A DNA stretch of 64,000 nucleotides from Aureimonas sp. AU20. GTDB lineage: Bacteria > Pseudomonadota > Alphaproteobacteria > Rhizobiales > Rhizobiaceae. This document shows positions 27,424 to 35,479 of the stretch, in pieces. The position numbers and the translations under genes are program-made. A model generated the notes under the pieces. It searched no databases. It worked only from the letters and a program-made list of their open reading frames with translations, and was not told where the DNA came from. The stretch's first letter is position 1. Every line of letters starts with the position of its first letter. The stretch spans positions 1,736,001 to 1,800,000 of the forward strand of contig NZ_CP006367.1 in assembly GCF_001442755.1 (NCBI RefSeq), given 5' to 3'.

Positions 27424-28311
27424 TCAGGCTTTCCCCGCGCCGGCCCGGCGGCGGCCGGGCAGATTGTCGATGAAGAGATTGACGCCGATGGTGAGGATGG
27501 CGATCGCGATCGCCGGGACGATGACGGCCGGCGCGCCATAGGGAAGGCCGGCGATGTTTTCGCGCACCAGCGAGCCCCAGTCGGCTTCCGGCGGCTGCAC
27601 GCCGAGCCCGAGAAAGGAGAGGCTGGACAGGAGCAGAACGACGAAGACGAAGCGCAGGCCGAAATCCGCCAGAAGCGGCCCCAGCATGTTGGGCATGATT
27701 TCGCGCATCATGATGTAGCCGCGCCCTTCGCCGCGCGCCCGGGCGGCGAGCACGAAGTCTTCCTGCGCGATGTTGACTGCGAGCGCGCGCGTGATGCGGA
27801 AGCAGCCCGGCACGTAGATGAAGGCGAGCGTCAGCGTCAGCACGGGAAGCGACGAGCCGAGACCGGCCACCAGGACCAGCGCCAGCATCTTGGACGGGAT
27901 GGAGGTGATTGCGTCCAACGTGCGCGCCAGGGCGCTGTCGGCAAGGCCGCCGATGACGGCCGCGAACAGGCCGAGCGCGATGCCGCAGGAGCAGGCGAGC
28001 GCGGTGGCGACGAAGGCGATGCCCACAGTGTAGCGAGCGCCGAGCAGGACACGGCTCAGCATGTCGCGGCCGAGATAGTCGGTGCCGAGCGGATAGGTGG
28101 CGCTCATCGGGCCGAACACGTCGAAATCTACGATCTCGCCGGCGTCATGCGGGGCCAGCGTGGTGCCGAACAGGGCGGTCAGCACGGCGAGAAGAATGAG
28201 AACCCCGCCGATCACCGTCATGGCGTTGAGATGAAGCCGGCGTTTGGGACGGGTCTCCGGCATGGGCTGGCTCACGGACACGAGGGGAGTGGAGCGGGCA
28301 AAGGGGCTCAT
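27424..28311 (-). CDS. Peptide-type ABC transporter permease (DppC family)
   Basis: The 295-residue inner-membrane permease has a DppC-type N-terminus with a first span at about 32-52, the periplasmic YPLGTDYLGRDMLSRVL segment typical of DppC/NikC, and the EAA-like loop AREDFVLAARARGEGR in the form AQEDFVLAARARG. It overlaps the DppB-type gene by four bases. Together they form the channel of the importer whose binding protein is at 29330-30949. Confidence 0.92.
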   Translation of the reverse strand: MSPFARSTPLVSVSQPMPETRPKRRLHLNAMTVIGGVLILLAVLTALFGTTLAPHDAGEIVDFDVFGPMSATYPLGTDYLGRDMLSRVLLGARYTVGIAFVATALACSCGIALGLFAAVIGGLADSALARTLDAITSIPSKMLALVLVAGLGSSLPVLTLTLAFIYVPGCFRITRALAVNIAQEDFVLAARARGEGRGYIMMREIMPNMLGPLLADFGLRFVFVVLLLSSLSFLGLGVQPPEADWGSLVRENIAGLPYGAPAVIVPAIAIAILTIGVNLFIDNLPGRRRAGAGKA

Positions 28312-29264
28312 CGATGACGCAGCCTCGGATTGGAGACGATGGCGATGATGTCGGCCATGGTCACGAGGAGGAGATAGACGGCGCAGAAGACGATGGCGCA
28401 GGCCTGCACGACGGGCATGTCGCGCATGGACACGCTGTCTACCATCAGCTTGGCGATGCCGGGATAGTTGAAGATCGTCTCGACGATGATGACGCCGCCG
28501 AGCAGATAGGAAAGGCTGAGCGCGACGGCGTTGGCAACCGCGCCCACCGTGTTGGGCAGCGCATGGCGCAGGACGACGCGAAGCGGGCTCGCGCCCTTGA
28601 GGATCGCCATCTCGACATAGGGCGCCTTCAGCGCCTCGATCATCGCGGCGCGGGTCATGCGCACCATCTGCGCGACGACCACGAAGGACAGGCTGACCAC
28701 CGGCATGGCGACGGCGCGCAGGAACTGAAGCGGCGTCGCCGAGGGCGGCAGGAAGGAGAGGGCCGGCAGCCAGTGCAGATGCACGGCGAAGATCAGCACT
28801 GCCAGCGTCGCGACCAGGAATTCGGGAACCGACACGACCGAGATGGTGAGGATGCCGACCGTGCGGTCATAGGCCGAGCCGCGCCAGACGGCGGTGGTGA
28901 TGCCCAGAAATAGCGCGAGCGGCACGGAGATGGCCGCTACGATGCCGGCCAGCGTCAGCGAGGAGGTCAGCCGCGTCCAGATCAGGTCGCTGACCGGCTG
29001 GCGGCTGACCAGCGAGAGGCCGGCGTCGCCTGTCACCAGGCCACCCAGCCAATGCACGAAGCGCAGGAGCGCCGGCTCGTCGAGGCCGAGCGCGGTGCGC
29101 AGGCCCGCGACGGCGTCCGGCGTTGCGCTCTGGCCCAGAATGGCCTGCGCCACGTCGCCCGGCAGGAGCTGCGTCGCGCCGAACACGACGAAGGACACGA
29201 AGAACAGAGTCCCCAGCGCCACCGCGAGGCGCCCGGCGACGAGTTTTCCGATGCGGCTGTTCAT
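28308..29264 (-). CDS. Peptide-type ABC transporter permease (DppB family)
   Basis: The 318-residue permease begins with a first span at about 10-32 (LAVALGTLFFVSFVVFG) followed by a long periplasmic loop with LPGD, as in DppB/NikB. It has five further spans. The cytoplasmic loop ALKAPYVEMAILKGAS corresponds to the ATPase-contacting motif. It follows the binding-protein gene after a 65-bp gap that contains a GC hairpin. Confidence 0.92.
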   Translation of the reverse strand: MNSRIGKLVAGRLAVALGTLFFVSFVVFGATQLLPGDVAQAILGQSATPDAVAGLRTALGLDEPALLRFVHWLGGLVTGDAGLSLVSRQPVSDLIWTRLTSSLTLAGIVAAISVPLALFLGITTAVWRGSAYDRTVGILTISVVSVPEFLVATLAVLIFAVHLHWLPALSFLPPSATPLQFLRAVAMPVVSLSFVVVAQMVRMTRAAMIEALKAPYVEMAILKGASPLRVVLRHALPNTVGAVANAVALSLSYLLGGVIIVETIFNYPGIAKLMVDSVSMRDMPVVQACAIVFCAVYLLLVTMADIIAIVSNPRLRHR

Positions 29265-29286
29265 GCGCTTGGCCTTTCAAGAAACC

Positions 29287-29312
29287 GCCGGCGCCCCGTT
29301 TGGAGCGCCGGC
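29287..29312 (-). other. Hairpin between the peptide-binding protein and permease genes
   Basis: GCCGGCGC (29287-29294) pairs with GCGCCGGC (29305-29312) around a 10-nt loop. Its place, directly after the binding-protein gene, mirrors the hairpin after ugpB and would favour excess binding protein. Confidence 0.6.
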
Positions 29313-29329
29313 CGGGACCTTTGTTCGGA

Positions 29330-30949
29330 TCAGGCGTCGAGCCAGACGTGCTCGCCGAAGGCAAAGCCCATCATGGGGCCGGTGGTCATCGGCTTCATTC
29401 CCTTCAGCGTCTTGGAATGGACGTCGAGATTGGAGGTGAAGGCCGGGATGATGACGCCGGACTCGTCGTGGATGAGAGCCTGCGCGTCGTGGTACATCTG
29501 CTTGCGCTTGGCGTCGTCCGTCTCGGCGCGGGCGCCGACGACCAGCTGGTCGAACTTGGGGTTCTTCCAGCGCGACTCGTTCCAGTCGGCGTCCGAGAGA
29601 TAGAAGAGGCTGAGCAGGAGATCGGCGGTCGGGCGCGGGTTGATGTTGCCGAAGCCGACCGGCGACTTCATCCAGTAGTTCGACCAGAAGCCGTCCGAGG
29701 GCACGCGCTGGATGTCCAGCGTGAAGCCGACCTTCTTGGCTTCCTGCTGCAGGAGGGTTGCCATCTCCACCGAATTGTCGGCGGCGGGCGAGGCGACGAT
29801 CGGGATCGTCTGGCCAAGGACGCCGGCCTTCTCGAAGTGGAACTTCGCCTTGTCCGGGTCGAAGGCGCGCTGCGGCAGGTCGGCGTGGAAGCGGTTGGAC
29901 TTGGGGATCGGCTGGTCGTTGGCGACCTCGGCATAGCCGCGGAAGATCGCCTTCTGGATCTGCTCGCGATTGGTCAGATACTTCATGCCCATCACGAAGT
30001 CGGGGTTCTGGCCCGGACCCTCGTCGAGGCGGATGATGAGATTGGTGTAGTTGCCGGCGTCCGTGCGCAGAACGTCGAAGGCGCCGGCGCCCTCGATCAC
30101 CGCCAGCGAGCGCGGGTTGATCGTGGAGGCGAGCTGCACGTCGCCCGACATCAGCGCGTTGACGCGGGCCTGCTCGTCGGCGAGGCCGAAGAACTCGATC
30201 TGGTCGAGATAGGGCGCATTGGGGCGCCAGTAGTTCTCGTTGCGCAACGCGATCGTGCGCACGCCCGGCTGGAACTCGCCCAGCTTGAACGGGCCGGTGC
30301 CGACACCCTTGGAGAAGTCGGTCGTGCCGTCCGGCACGATCAGGAACTGGCTGGTGCCGAGGATCGTGGGGAAATCGGCATTGGCGCCGGTCAGCGTGAT
30401 CTGGACTTCCGCGTCACCATTGGCCGAGATTTCGGCCATCTGAGCGGCGAGCTTCTGCGCCTTGGAGCCGATCGCCGGGTCGAGATGGCGCTTCAGCGAG
30501 TAGAGCACGTCCTTGGAGGTGAAGCTCTTGCCGTCGTGGAAGGTCACGCCCTTGCGCAGCTTGAAGACCCAGACCTTGGCGTCCTTGGTCTCGAAGCTTT
30601 CCGCCAGCGCCGGCTGGGGCGCGCCGCTTTCGTCGATCGTGGTCAGGCCGTTGTAGAAGAAGTTGCAGCGCGTGTAGTCGGAGGCGTTGGACGCCTTGGC
30701 CGGGTCCAGCGTGTCGGCCGTCGAGGCGGCGTAGCTGGCGACGCGGATGGAGCCGCCGCGCTTTGGCTCGGCGGCGAAAGCACGGGTCGCGCCGGCGAAA
30801 ACCGAGCCGCCCATGGCGAGGCCCATGCCGGCGAGGCCGAGCATGGCGAGCACTTCGCGCCGGTTGGCGCCCCTGCGGACGGTGTCGAGAACCAGAGTGC
30901 GGTCCTTCGGCGACATGGCTTCGAATGCGTCTGCGTCGAGCTTCGACAT
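29330..30949 (-). CDS. ABC transporter substrate-binding protein, family 5 (DppA/OppA type, Tat signal)
   Basis: The 539-residue protein carries a twin-arginine motif at residues 30-31 (ANRREVLAML) followed by a hydrophobic stretch and RAFAAEPKRGG at the cleavage region. The mature part has the family 5 start GGSIRVAS and lobes of normal length. Family members bind oligopeptides, nickel, heme, opines or glycosides. The start at 30949 follows GGAAGGA; an ATG at 30970 is less well placed. It heads an operon with permeases, fused ATPase, aminotransferase and dehydrogenase, behind a GntR-type operator. Confidence 0.9.
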   Translation of the reverse strand: MSKLDADAFEAMSPKDRTLVLDTVRRGANRREVLAMLGLAGMGLAMGGSVFAGATRAFAAEPKRGGSIRVASYAASTADTLDPAKASNASDYTRCNFFYNGLTTIDESGAPQPALAESFETKDAKVWVFKLRKGVTFHDGKSFTSKDVLYSLKRHLDPAIGSKAQKLAAQMAEISANGDAEVQITLTGANADFPTILGTSQFLIVPDGTTDFSKGVGTGPFKLGEFQPGVRTIALRNENYWRPNAPYLDQIEFFGLADEQARVNALMSGDVQLASTINPRSLAVIEGAGAFDVLRTDAGNYTNLIIRLDEGPGQNPDFVMGMKYLTNREQIQKAIFRGYAEVANDQPIPKSNRFHADLPQRAFDPDKAKFHFEKAGVLGQTIPIVASPAADNSVEMATLLQQEAKKVGFTLDIQRVPSDGFWSNYWMKSPVGFGNINPRPTADLLLSLFYLSDADWNESRWKNPKFDQLVVGARAETDDAKRKQMYHDAQALIHDESGVIIPAFTSNLDVHSKTLKGMKPMTTGPMMGFAFGEHVWLDA

Positions 30950-31078
30950 CGTCGTCTTTCCTTCCGGCATGGCTGTTGGTGGCTGAAATGATGGCGGTGA
31001 CGGAGGGCTATCGGCGTCCTTGTTGCAGCGCCGCATTTTTGCGCAGTCTCGCGTCGGCACAAACAAACAGCATCATCC

Positions 31079-31097
31079 TCGTAGGATTGTCAACAAT
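31079..31097 (-). promoter_or_regulatory. GntR-type operator upstream of the peptide-importer operon
   Basis: On the minus strand ATTGTTGACAATC, one base, TACGA. The core ATTGT-TG-ACAAT is palindromic and of the TTGTNNACAA kind bound by FCD-type GntR regulators. It includes a TTGACA that could serve as -35. The same 19-mer with one changed base lies before the FAD oxidase gene at 32389-32407. It also lies 114 bp upstream of the divergent M20 gene. Confidence 0.72.
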
Positions 31098-31210
31098 CAG
31101 AACGGCGTGGTAACGCTTTTTGTGAGGGCGCCCCTCTTGCGGGCGCCTCCAGGCATCCCATCGACGCCGACCCGGCACGCGCCCTCGGCATCGCCCAGAG
31201 GCAGATCCGC

Positions 31211-32353
31211 ATGTCCGAACTCCTTCCGCTTCTCGAGCGCCTCGTCGGCTTCCCCTCCGTCTGCCGCACGCCGAACGGCGAGATCGCAGGTTTTGCCCGC
31301 GACAGGCTCGCGGCCGCCGGCGGCGAGGTGACGATGATGACTGGCCCGGAGGGCGACCGGGTCAATCTCTTCGCCAGCTTCGGGCCGCGCGACGTGCCGG
31401 GCGTCATTCTCTCCGCGCATCTCGACGTGGTGCCGGCTCCGGCGGAGGGCTGGGGCGGCGATCCGTTCCGGCTGCGGCGCGAGGGCGATCGGCTGATCGG
31501 GCGCGGCGCGGCCGATATGAAGGGGTTCGTCGCCGCCGTCCTTTCCATGCTTCCCGAACTGCCCGAAAATCTCAGCCGCCCCGTGCATGTCGCCCTGTCC
31601 TATGACGAGGAGATCGGCTGCGTCGGCGTGCGCCACATGATCGAGCGGCTTCCCCAGCTTTGCGCGCCGCCGGAGGCCTGCATCGTGGGCGAGCCCTCCG
31701 ACATGCGCCCCGTGCTGCGCCACAAGGGCAAGGTCGCGGGTCGCGTCACGATCCACGGGCGCGCCGGCCATTCCTCGCGGCCGGACCTTGCCGACAACGC
31801 CGTGCATCTGGCGGCGGACGTGATCGCCCTCGTTCGCGCTCTGCACGAGGAATATGCGGCGAAAGGCCCGTTCCATCCGCAGTTCGAGCCCGCAGCCTCG
31901 ACGCTCCAGGTGGGCGTCGTCGGCGGGGGAACGGGCGTCAACATCGTGCCCGATCTCTGCCGCGTCGAATGGGAGGCGCGGGCCGTGCCGGGCGTCGATC
32001 CCATGGCGATCGCCACTGAACTCGACCGGTGCATCGCCGTGCTGCTGCGCCCGCTGCAAGTGGCGGGGCGCAGCCTGCGGGTGGAGAGCGAGATCCTCTC
32101 GGCCTATCCCGCGCTGGATCTTCCCGACGACGCGCCGCTGCGCGGGCTCGCCGAGCGCATCTCCGGCCATGCCGCACTCGGCGCGGTCAGCTACGGCACC
32201 GAGGCCGGCCTGTTCCAGGCGGCGGGCGTGCCGTCCATCATCTGCGGCCCCGGCAGCATCCGCGAGGCGCATCGCCCGAACGAATCCATCGGCCTGGACG
32301 ATTTGGAAAGCTGCCGCGCGGCCCTTCGCCGCCTCTTCGCGGAGCTGACCTGA
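31211..32353 (+). CDS. M20 family metallohydrolase, ArgE (acetylornithine deacetylase)-like
   Basis: The 380-residue cytoplasmic enzyme has the di-zinc site of M20 peptidases: His70 and Asp72 in SAHLDVV, bridging Asp102 in GRGAADMKG, catalytic Glu133 and ligand Glu134 in SYDEEIGCVG, and a late His in EAHRPNESI. A lid/dimer domain occupies about 175-285. ArgE-like members remove acyl groups from N-acyl amino acids or cleave dipeptide-like amides. Arginine biosynthesis genes are absent here, and the gene is divergent from a peptide importer with a shared operator. It probably therefore releases an amine or amino acid from the imported conjugate. Confidence 0.87.
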   Translation: MSELLPLLERLVGFPSVCRTPNGEIAGFARDRLAAAGGEVTMMTGPEGDRVNLFASFGPRDVPGVILSAHLDVVPAPAEGWGGDPFRLRREGDRLIGRGAADMKGFVAAVLSMLPELPENLSRPVHVALSYDEEIGCVGVRHMIERLPQLCAPPEACIVGEPSDMRPVLRHKGKVAGRVTIHGRAGHSSRPDLADNAVHLAADVIALVRALHEEYAAKGPFHPQFEPAASTLQVGVVGGGTGVNIVPDLCRVEWEARAVPGVDPMAIATELDRCIAVLLRPLQVAGRSLRVESEILSAYPALDLPDDAPLRGLAERISGHAALGAVSYGTEAGLFQAAGVPSIICGPGSIREAHRPNESIGLDDLESCRAALRRLFAELT

Positions 32354-32384
32354 CGCTGCGTCCAAAGGGTCGGACGACTTACGT

Positions 32385-32407
32385 TATAATTGTTGACAAT
32401 CATACGA
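32385..32407 (+). promoter_or_regulatory. Promoter element and GntR-type operator upstream of the FAD amine oxidase gene
   Basis: A perfect -10 hexamer TATAAT (32385-32390) is overlapped by ATTGTTGACAATC, one base, TACGA (32389-32407). The operator core sits at the likely transcription start, as expected for a repressor. The sequence matches the site at 31079-31097 in all but one base. Confidence 0.72.
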
Positions 32408-32477
32408 TATAGATGAAGATGGGGCTGGATCTGCAAGGACGAACCTCGCAGCCGCTTCCCCCACAGGTGATTTGGCC

Positions 32478-33755
32478 ATGAAGCTCGCATCCTATTGGCT
32501 CGATACGGCGCCGGCCTTCACGCTGGGCGCTGAAGGGCCCGTGCCCGGCCGGGTGGACGTGGCGGTGGTCGGCGGCGGCTTCACCGGCCTTTCGGCCGCC
32601 CTCGCGCTGGCCAAGCGCGGCGCGAGCGTCGCGGTGCTGGAAGCGGGCGAGGTGGGAGGCGCGGCCTCGGGCCGCAATGGTGGCCAGTGCAACAACGGCT
32701 TCGCGCTCGACTTCCGCTCGGCCTCGGCGATGCTGGGCGAGGAGCGCGCCGTCGCGCTCTACCATTCCTATGACGCGGCCGTGGACACGGTGGAGCGGCT
32801 GGTGCGCGAGGAGGGGATCGACTGCGATTTCCGCCGGGGCGGAAAGCTGAAGCTCGCCGCCAAGCCCGAGCATTTCGACAAGCTGCAGCGCACGTTCGAG
32901 GCCCTGTCGAAGCGGGCCGACCCCGACACGATGCTGGTCGCGCCCGGCGACATCCGCTCCGAGGTCGGCTCCGACGCCTTTCATGGCGGGCTCGTCTATA
33001 AGAAGAGCGCTGGCATGCATGTCGGCAAGTTCGCACGCGGCCTCGCCTCGGCCGCCGTGCGCCATGGCGCCGGCGTCTACGAACACGCGCCCGTGCGCGG
33101 CCTCAAGCGCCTTCAGGGCACGGCGCACGAGGTGGAGACCGCGCGCGGCACCCTGCGCGCCGAGCAGGTTCTGCTCGCCACAGGCACCTCGACCATCGGC
33201 CCGCTCGGCTGGTTTCGCCGCCGCATCGTGCCGATCGGCTCCTTCATCATTGCGACCGAGCCGCTGGCGCCGGACCTGATCGACCGCCTCATGCCGACCC
33301 GGCGCATGGCGACCGACTCCAAGAATGTCGGCACCTATTTCCGCATCACGCCGGACAACCGGCTCCTGTTCGGCGGGCGCGCACGCTTTGCCGTGTCCAA
33401 CCCAGCGCAGGACGAGAAGAGCGGACGCGTCCTGCGCCGCACGCTCGACCGCGTCTTCCCCGAACTGGCGGGCACCCGCATCGACTATTGCTGGGGCGGC
33501 GTGGTGGACATGACCTCCGACCGCCTGCCGCGCGCGGGGGTGAAGGACGGGCTGTTCTATTCGATGGGCTATAGCGGCCACGGAACGCAGATGGCGACCC
33601 ATATGGGCGGCGTCATGGCCGAGGTGCTGGAAGGGCGGGGCGAGCGCAACCCCTTCGCCGGGCTCGACTGGAAGGCCGTGCCGGGCCATTTCGGGCCGCC
33701 GTGGTTCCTGCCTTTCGTCGGCGCCTACTACCGCCTTCAGGATGTTCTGCACTAG
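32478..33755 (+). CDS. FAD-dependent amine oxidoreductase, PuuB/OrdL-like
   Basis: The 425-residue DAO-fold flavoenzyme has the dinucleotide loop GGGFTG near residues 27-32, the SGRNGGQCNNGF segment typical of gamma-glutamylputrescine oxidase-like proteins, and a C-terminal GYSGHGTQMATHMG flavin-contact motif. PuuB oxidises a primary amine of a glutamylated polyamine to an aldehyde. The start at 32478 follows GGTGA; a TTG six bases earlier is possible. It lies behind a GntR operator and directly before the GntR gene, in a locus with an omega-transaminase and an amidohydrolase. Confidence 0.83.
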   Translation: MKLASYWLDTAPAFTLGAEGPVPGRVDVAVVGGGFTGLSAALALAKRGASVAVLEAGEVGGAASGRNGGQCNNGFALDFRSASAMLGEERAVALYHSYDAAVDTVERLVREEGIDCDFRRGGKLKLAAKPEHFDKLQRTFEALSKRADPDTMLVAPGDIRSEVGSDAFHGGLVYKKSAGMHVGKFARGLASAAVRHGAGVYEHAPVRGLKRLQGTAHEVETARGTLRAEQVLLATGTSTIGPLGWFRRRIVPIGSFIIATEPLAPDLIDRLMPTRRMATDSKNVGTYFRITPDNRLLFGGRARFAVSNPAQDEKSGRVLRRTLDRVFPELAGTRIDYCWGGVVDMTSDRLPRAGVKDGLFYSMGYSGHGTQMATHMGGVMAEVLEGRGERNPFAGLDWKAVPGHFGPPWFLPFVGAYYRLQDVLH

Positions 33756-33765
33756 AAAGACTGCG

Positions 33766-33779
33766 GGTCGAACGAGTTC
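33766..33779. promoter_or_regulatory. Short palindrome before the GntR gene
   Basis: TCGAAC-GA-GTTCGA lies in the 39-bp gap between the oxidase and GntR genes, just upstream of the GntR ribosome-binding region. It may be a minor operator or an mRNA hairpin; it does not match the two GntR-type operators. Confidence 0.3.
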
Positions 33780-33794
33780 GAACGGGATGATGCG

Positions 33795-34508
33795 ATGAGT
33801 GCCGGAGCAGAGAAGCGTGCCCCCAAGCGCCTGGTGCGCACCACGCTTTCGGGACAGATCGCGGAGGGCATCCGCGCCTCGATCCTCGACGGCACCTTCG
33901 CGCTCGGCTCGCAACTCAACGAGATGGAGCTGGCCTCCACCTTCGGCGTCAGCCGTGGGCCGGTGCGCGAGGCCTTGCAGCGTTTGATCCAGGAAGGGCT
34001 GCTGCGTTCCGAGCCCCATCGCGGCGTGTTCGTGCCCGAGCTTTCGCCGGCCGACCTCCTCGACATCTATTTCGTACGCCGCTCGCTGGAGCTTGTCGCC
34101 ATGCGCCGCATCATGGAGAAGCAGGATCGTCGCGCCGTGGTGGCCGATCTCAGCGCCATCACCGAGCAGATGAAGGACGCGCTGAAGCGCGAGGACTGGC
34201 TGCGCATCGCCGATCTCGACATGCAGTTCCACCGGCGCATGGTGGACGAGGCGCGCAGCGACCGGCTCAGCCGCTCCTTCGCCACGCTCCAGGCCGAAAC
34301 GCGGCTCTGCCTGCAGATGCTGATGGGCGGCTACAAGGAAAACGCGCTTCTGGTCGAGGAGCACGAATGCCTCGCCCGGCTGATCGACGAGGGCAAGGTG
34401 GACCCGGCGCTCGCCGAGCTGGAGCGCCATTTCGGCGATCCGGTGCGCACGCTGGAGCGCGCCAACGCCCTGCGCAACAAGGAGAAGCTCGACGCGGAAG
34501 CGGCCTGA
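33795..34508 (+). CDS. GntR family transcriptional regulator (FCD/FadR subfamily)
   Basis: The 237-residue regulator has an N-terminal winged helix (about 15-80; LASTFGVSRGPVREALQRLI is the recognition region) and a helical FCD ligand domain. The FCD domain contains HxxxD-like metal-binding residues (MQFHRRMVDEA and EEHECLARLI). It follows the FAD oxidase by 39 bp and is probably cotranscribed. Two near-identical TTGTNNACAA operators, in front of the oxidase and of the importer operon, are the likely targets. The ligand is probably an acid or amine from the pathway. Confidence 0.9.
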   Translation: MSAGAEKRAPKRLVRTTLSGQIAEGIRASILDGTFALGSQLNEMELASTFGVSRGPVREALQRLIQEGLLRSEPHRGVFVPELSPADLLDIYFVRRSLELVAMRRIMEKQDRRAVVADLSAITEQMKDALKREDWLRIADLDMQFHRRMVDEARSDRLSRSFATLQAETRLCLQMLMGGYKENALLVEEHECLARLIDEGKVDPALAELERHFGDPVRTLERANALRNKEKLDAEAA

Positions 34509-34529
34509 CGCCGCCTCCGCTTCGACATC

Positions 34530-35465
34530 TCAATAGGCCCGGCTGCGATCCACCGTATTCTCGGCCTTCTGCCCGCTGCGCAAAGCCCGAATGCCCCGGA
34601 TCACCTGACGCGCCGCGCCGGCCGGATGGGTCGCGCTGGCGATATGCGGGGTGATCCAGACCTCGGGATGCCTCAGGAGCGGGTCATCGGCGGCCGGCGG
34701 CTCGGCGGCGAGCACGTCCAGCACCGCGCCGGACATCTGACCGGTTTCGAGCGCGGCGAGGAGATCGGCTTCCACCAGATGCCCGCCGCGCCCGACATTC
34801 ACCAGTGCCGCACCCTTCGGAAGCTGGGCGAAGAGGTCCGCGTTCAGGATGCCACGCGTCGCCTCCGTCAGCGGCAGGAGGCACACCAGACTATCGGTGC
34901 CAGCCAGAAACGCCTCGCGCTCCTCGCCCCCCGCGAAACACTCGACACCGGCAAGCGACTTGCGCGAGGCGCTCCAGCCGCGCACGGGAAAACCGAAGGC
35001 CTGCAACCCGGCGGCGACCGCTTGGCCCATGACGCCGAGGCCGAGAATGCCGACGCGCCGATCCGCCGCGCGGCGAAGCGGGCGCGCCTGCCAGCGCCCG
35101 GCGCGCGCATCCTCGACATAGAAGGGCAGGTCGCGGTGCAAGGCGAGCACGGCCATCACGACATATTCCACCATGGAGGCGGTGAGGTCGGGATCGACCA
35201 TACGCACCACGTCCATCCCCGGCGGAAAGGCGGCAATCGGCAGATGGTCGATGCCCGCGCCGATGCAGAAGAAGGCCTCGACCTTCGGCATGGCGGCAGC
35301 GAGATTCTCGGGCGGCGTCCAGGCGACGAGATAGGGCGCACTCGCCGCTTCCCCCGCCGGGTCCCAGTCCACCAGTTTCATGTCAGGCGCCTCGGTGCGG
35401 AACACGTCGTGCCACACGGCGCCGCGCACCGGATCGGACTTGTAGGCGACGAGGATCGGGTCCAT
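34530..35465 (-). CDS. D-2-hydroxyacid dehydrogenase, glyoxylate/hydroxypyruvate reductase-like (GhrA type)
   Basis: The 311-residue enzyme has the NAD(P) loop GILGLGVMGQ near 140, a catalytic Arg segment (SLVCLLPLTEATRGILN), NVGRGGHLVEADLL, an acidic EPPAADDPLLRHPEVW stretch and the catalytic histidine in ITPHIAS. Length matches GhrA, which reduces glyoxylate and hydroxypyruvate. The start at 35465 gives a GhrA-sized N-terminus; an ATG at 35477 adds four residues. It is the last gene of a four-gene minus operon after the Hcn-like subunits, so it may consume a keto acid such as glyoxylate made by them. Confidence 0.85.
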   Translation of the reverse strand: MDPILVAYKSDPVRGAVWHDVFRTEAPDMKLVDWDPAGEAASAPYLVAWTPPENLAAAMPKVEAFFCIGAGIDHLPIAAFPPGMDVVRMVDPDLTASMVEYVVMAVLALHRDLPFYVEDARAGRWQARPLRRAADRRVGILGLGVMGQAVAAGLQAFGFPVRGWSASRKSLAGVECFAGGEEREAFLAGTDSLVCLLPLTEATRGILNADLFAQLPKGAALVNVGRGGHLVEADLLAALETGQMSGAVLDVLAAEPPAADDPLLRHPEVWITPHIASATHPAGAARQVIRGIRALRSGQKAENTVDRSRAY

Positions 35466-35479
35466 CGCGTTTTCCATTC

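Noticed and set aside
31211..32353. Naming the M20 gene argE
   Set aside because: Motifs are ArgE-like, but the context is a peptide importer and amine oxidase, not arginine synthesis, and M20 proteins have many substrates.
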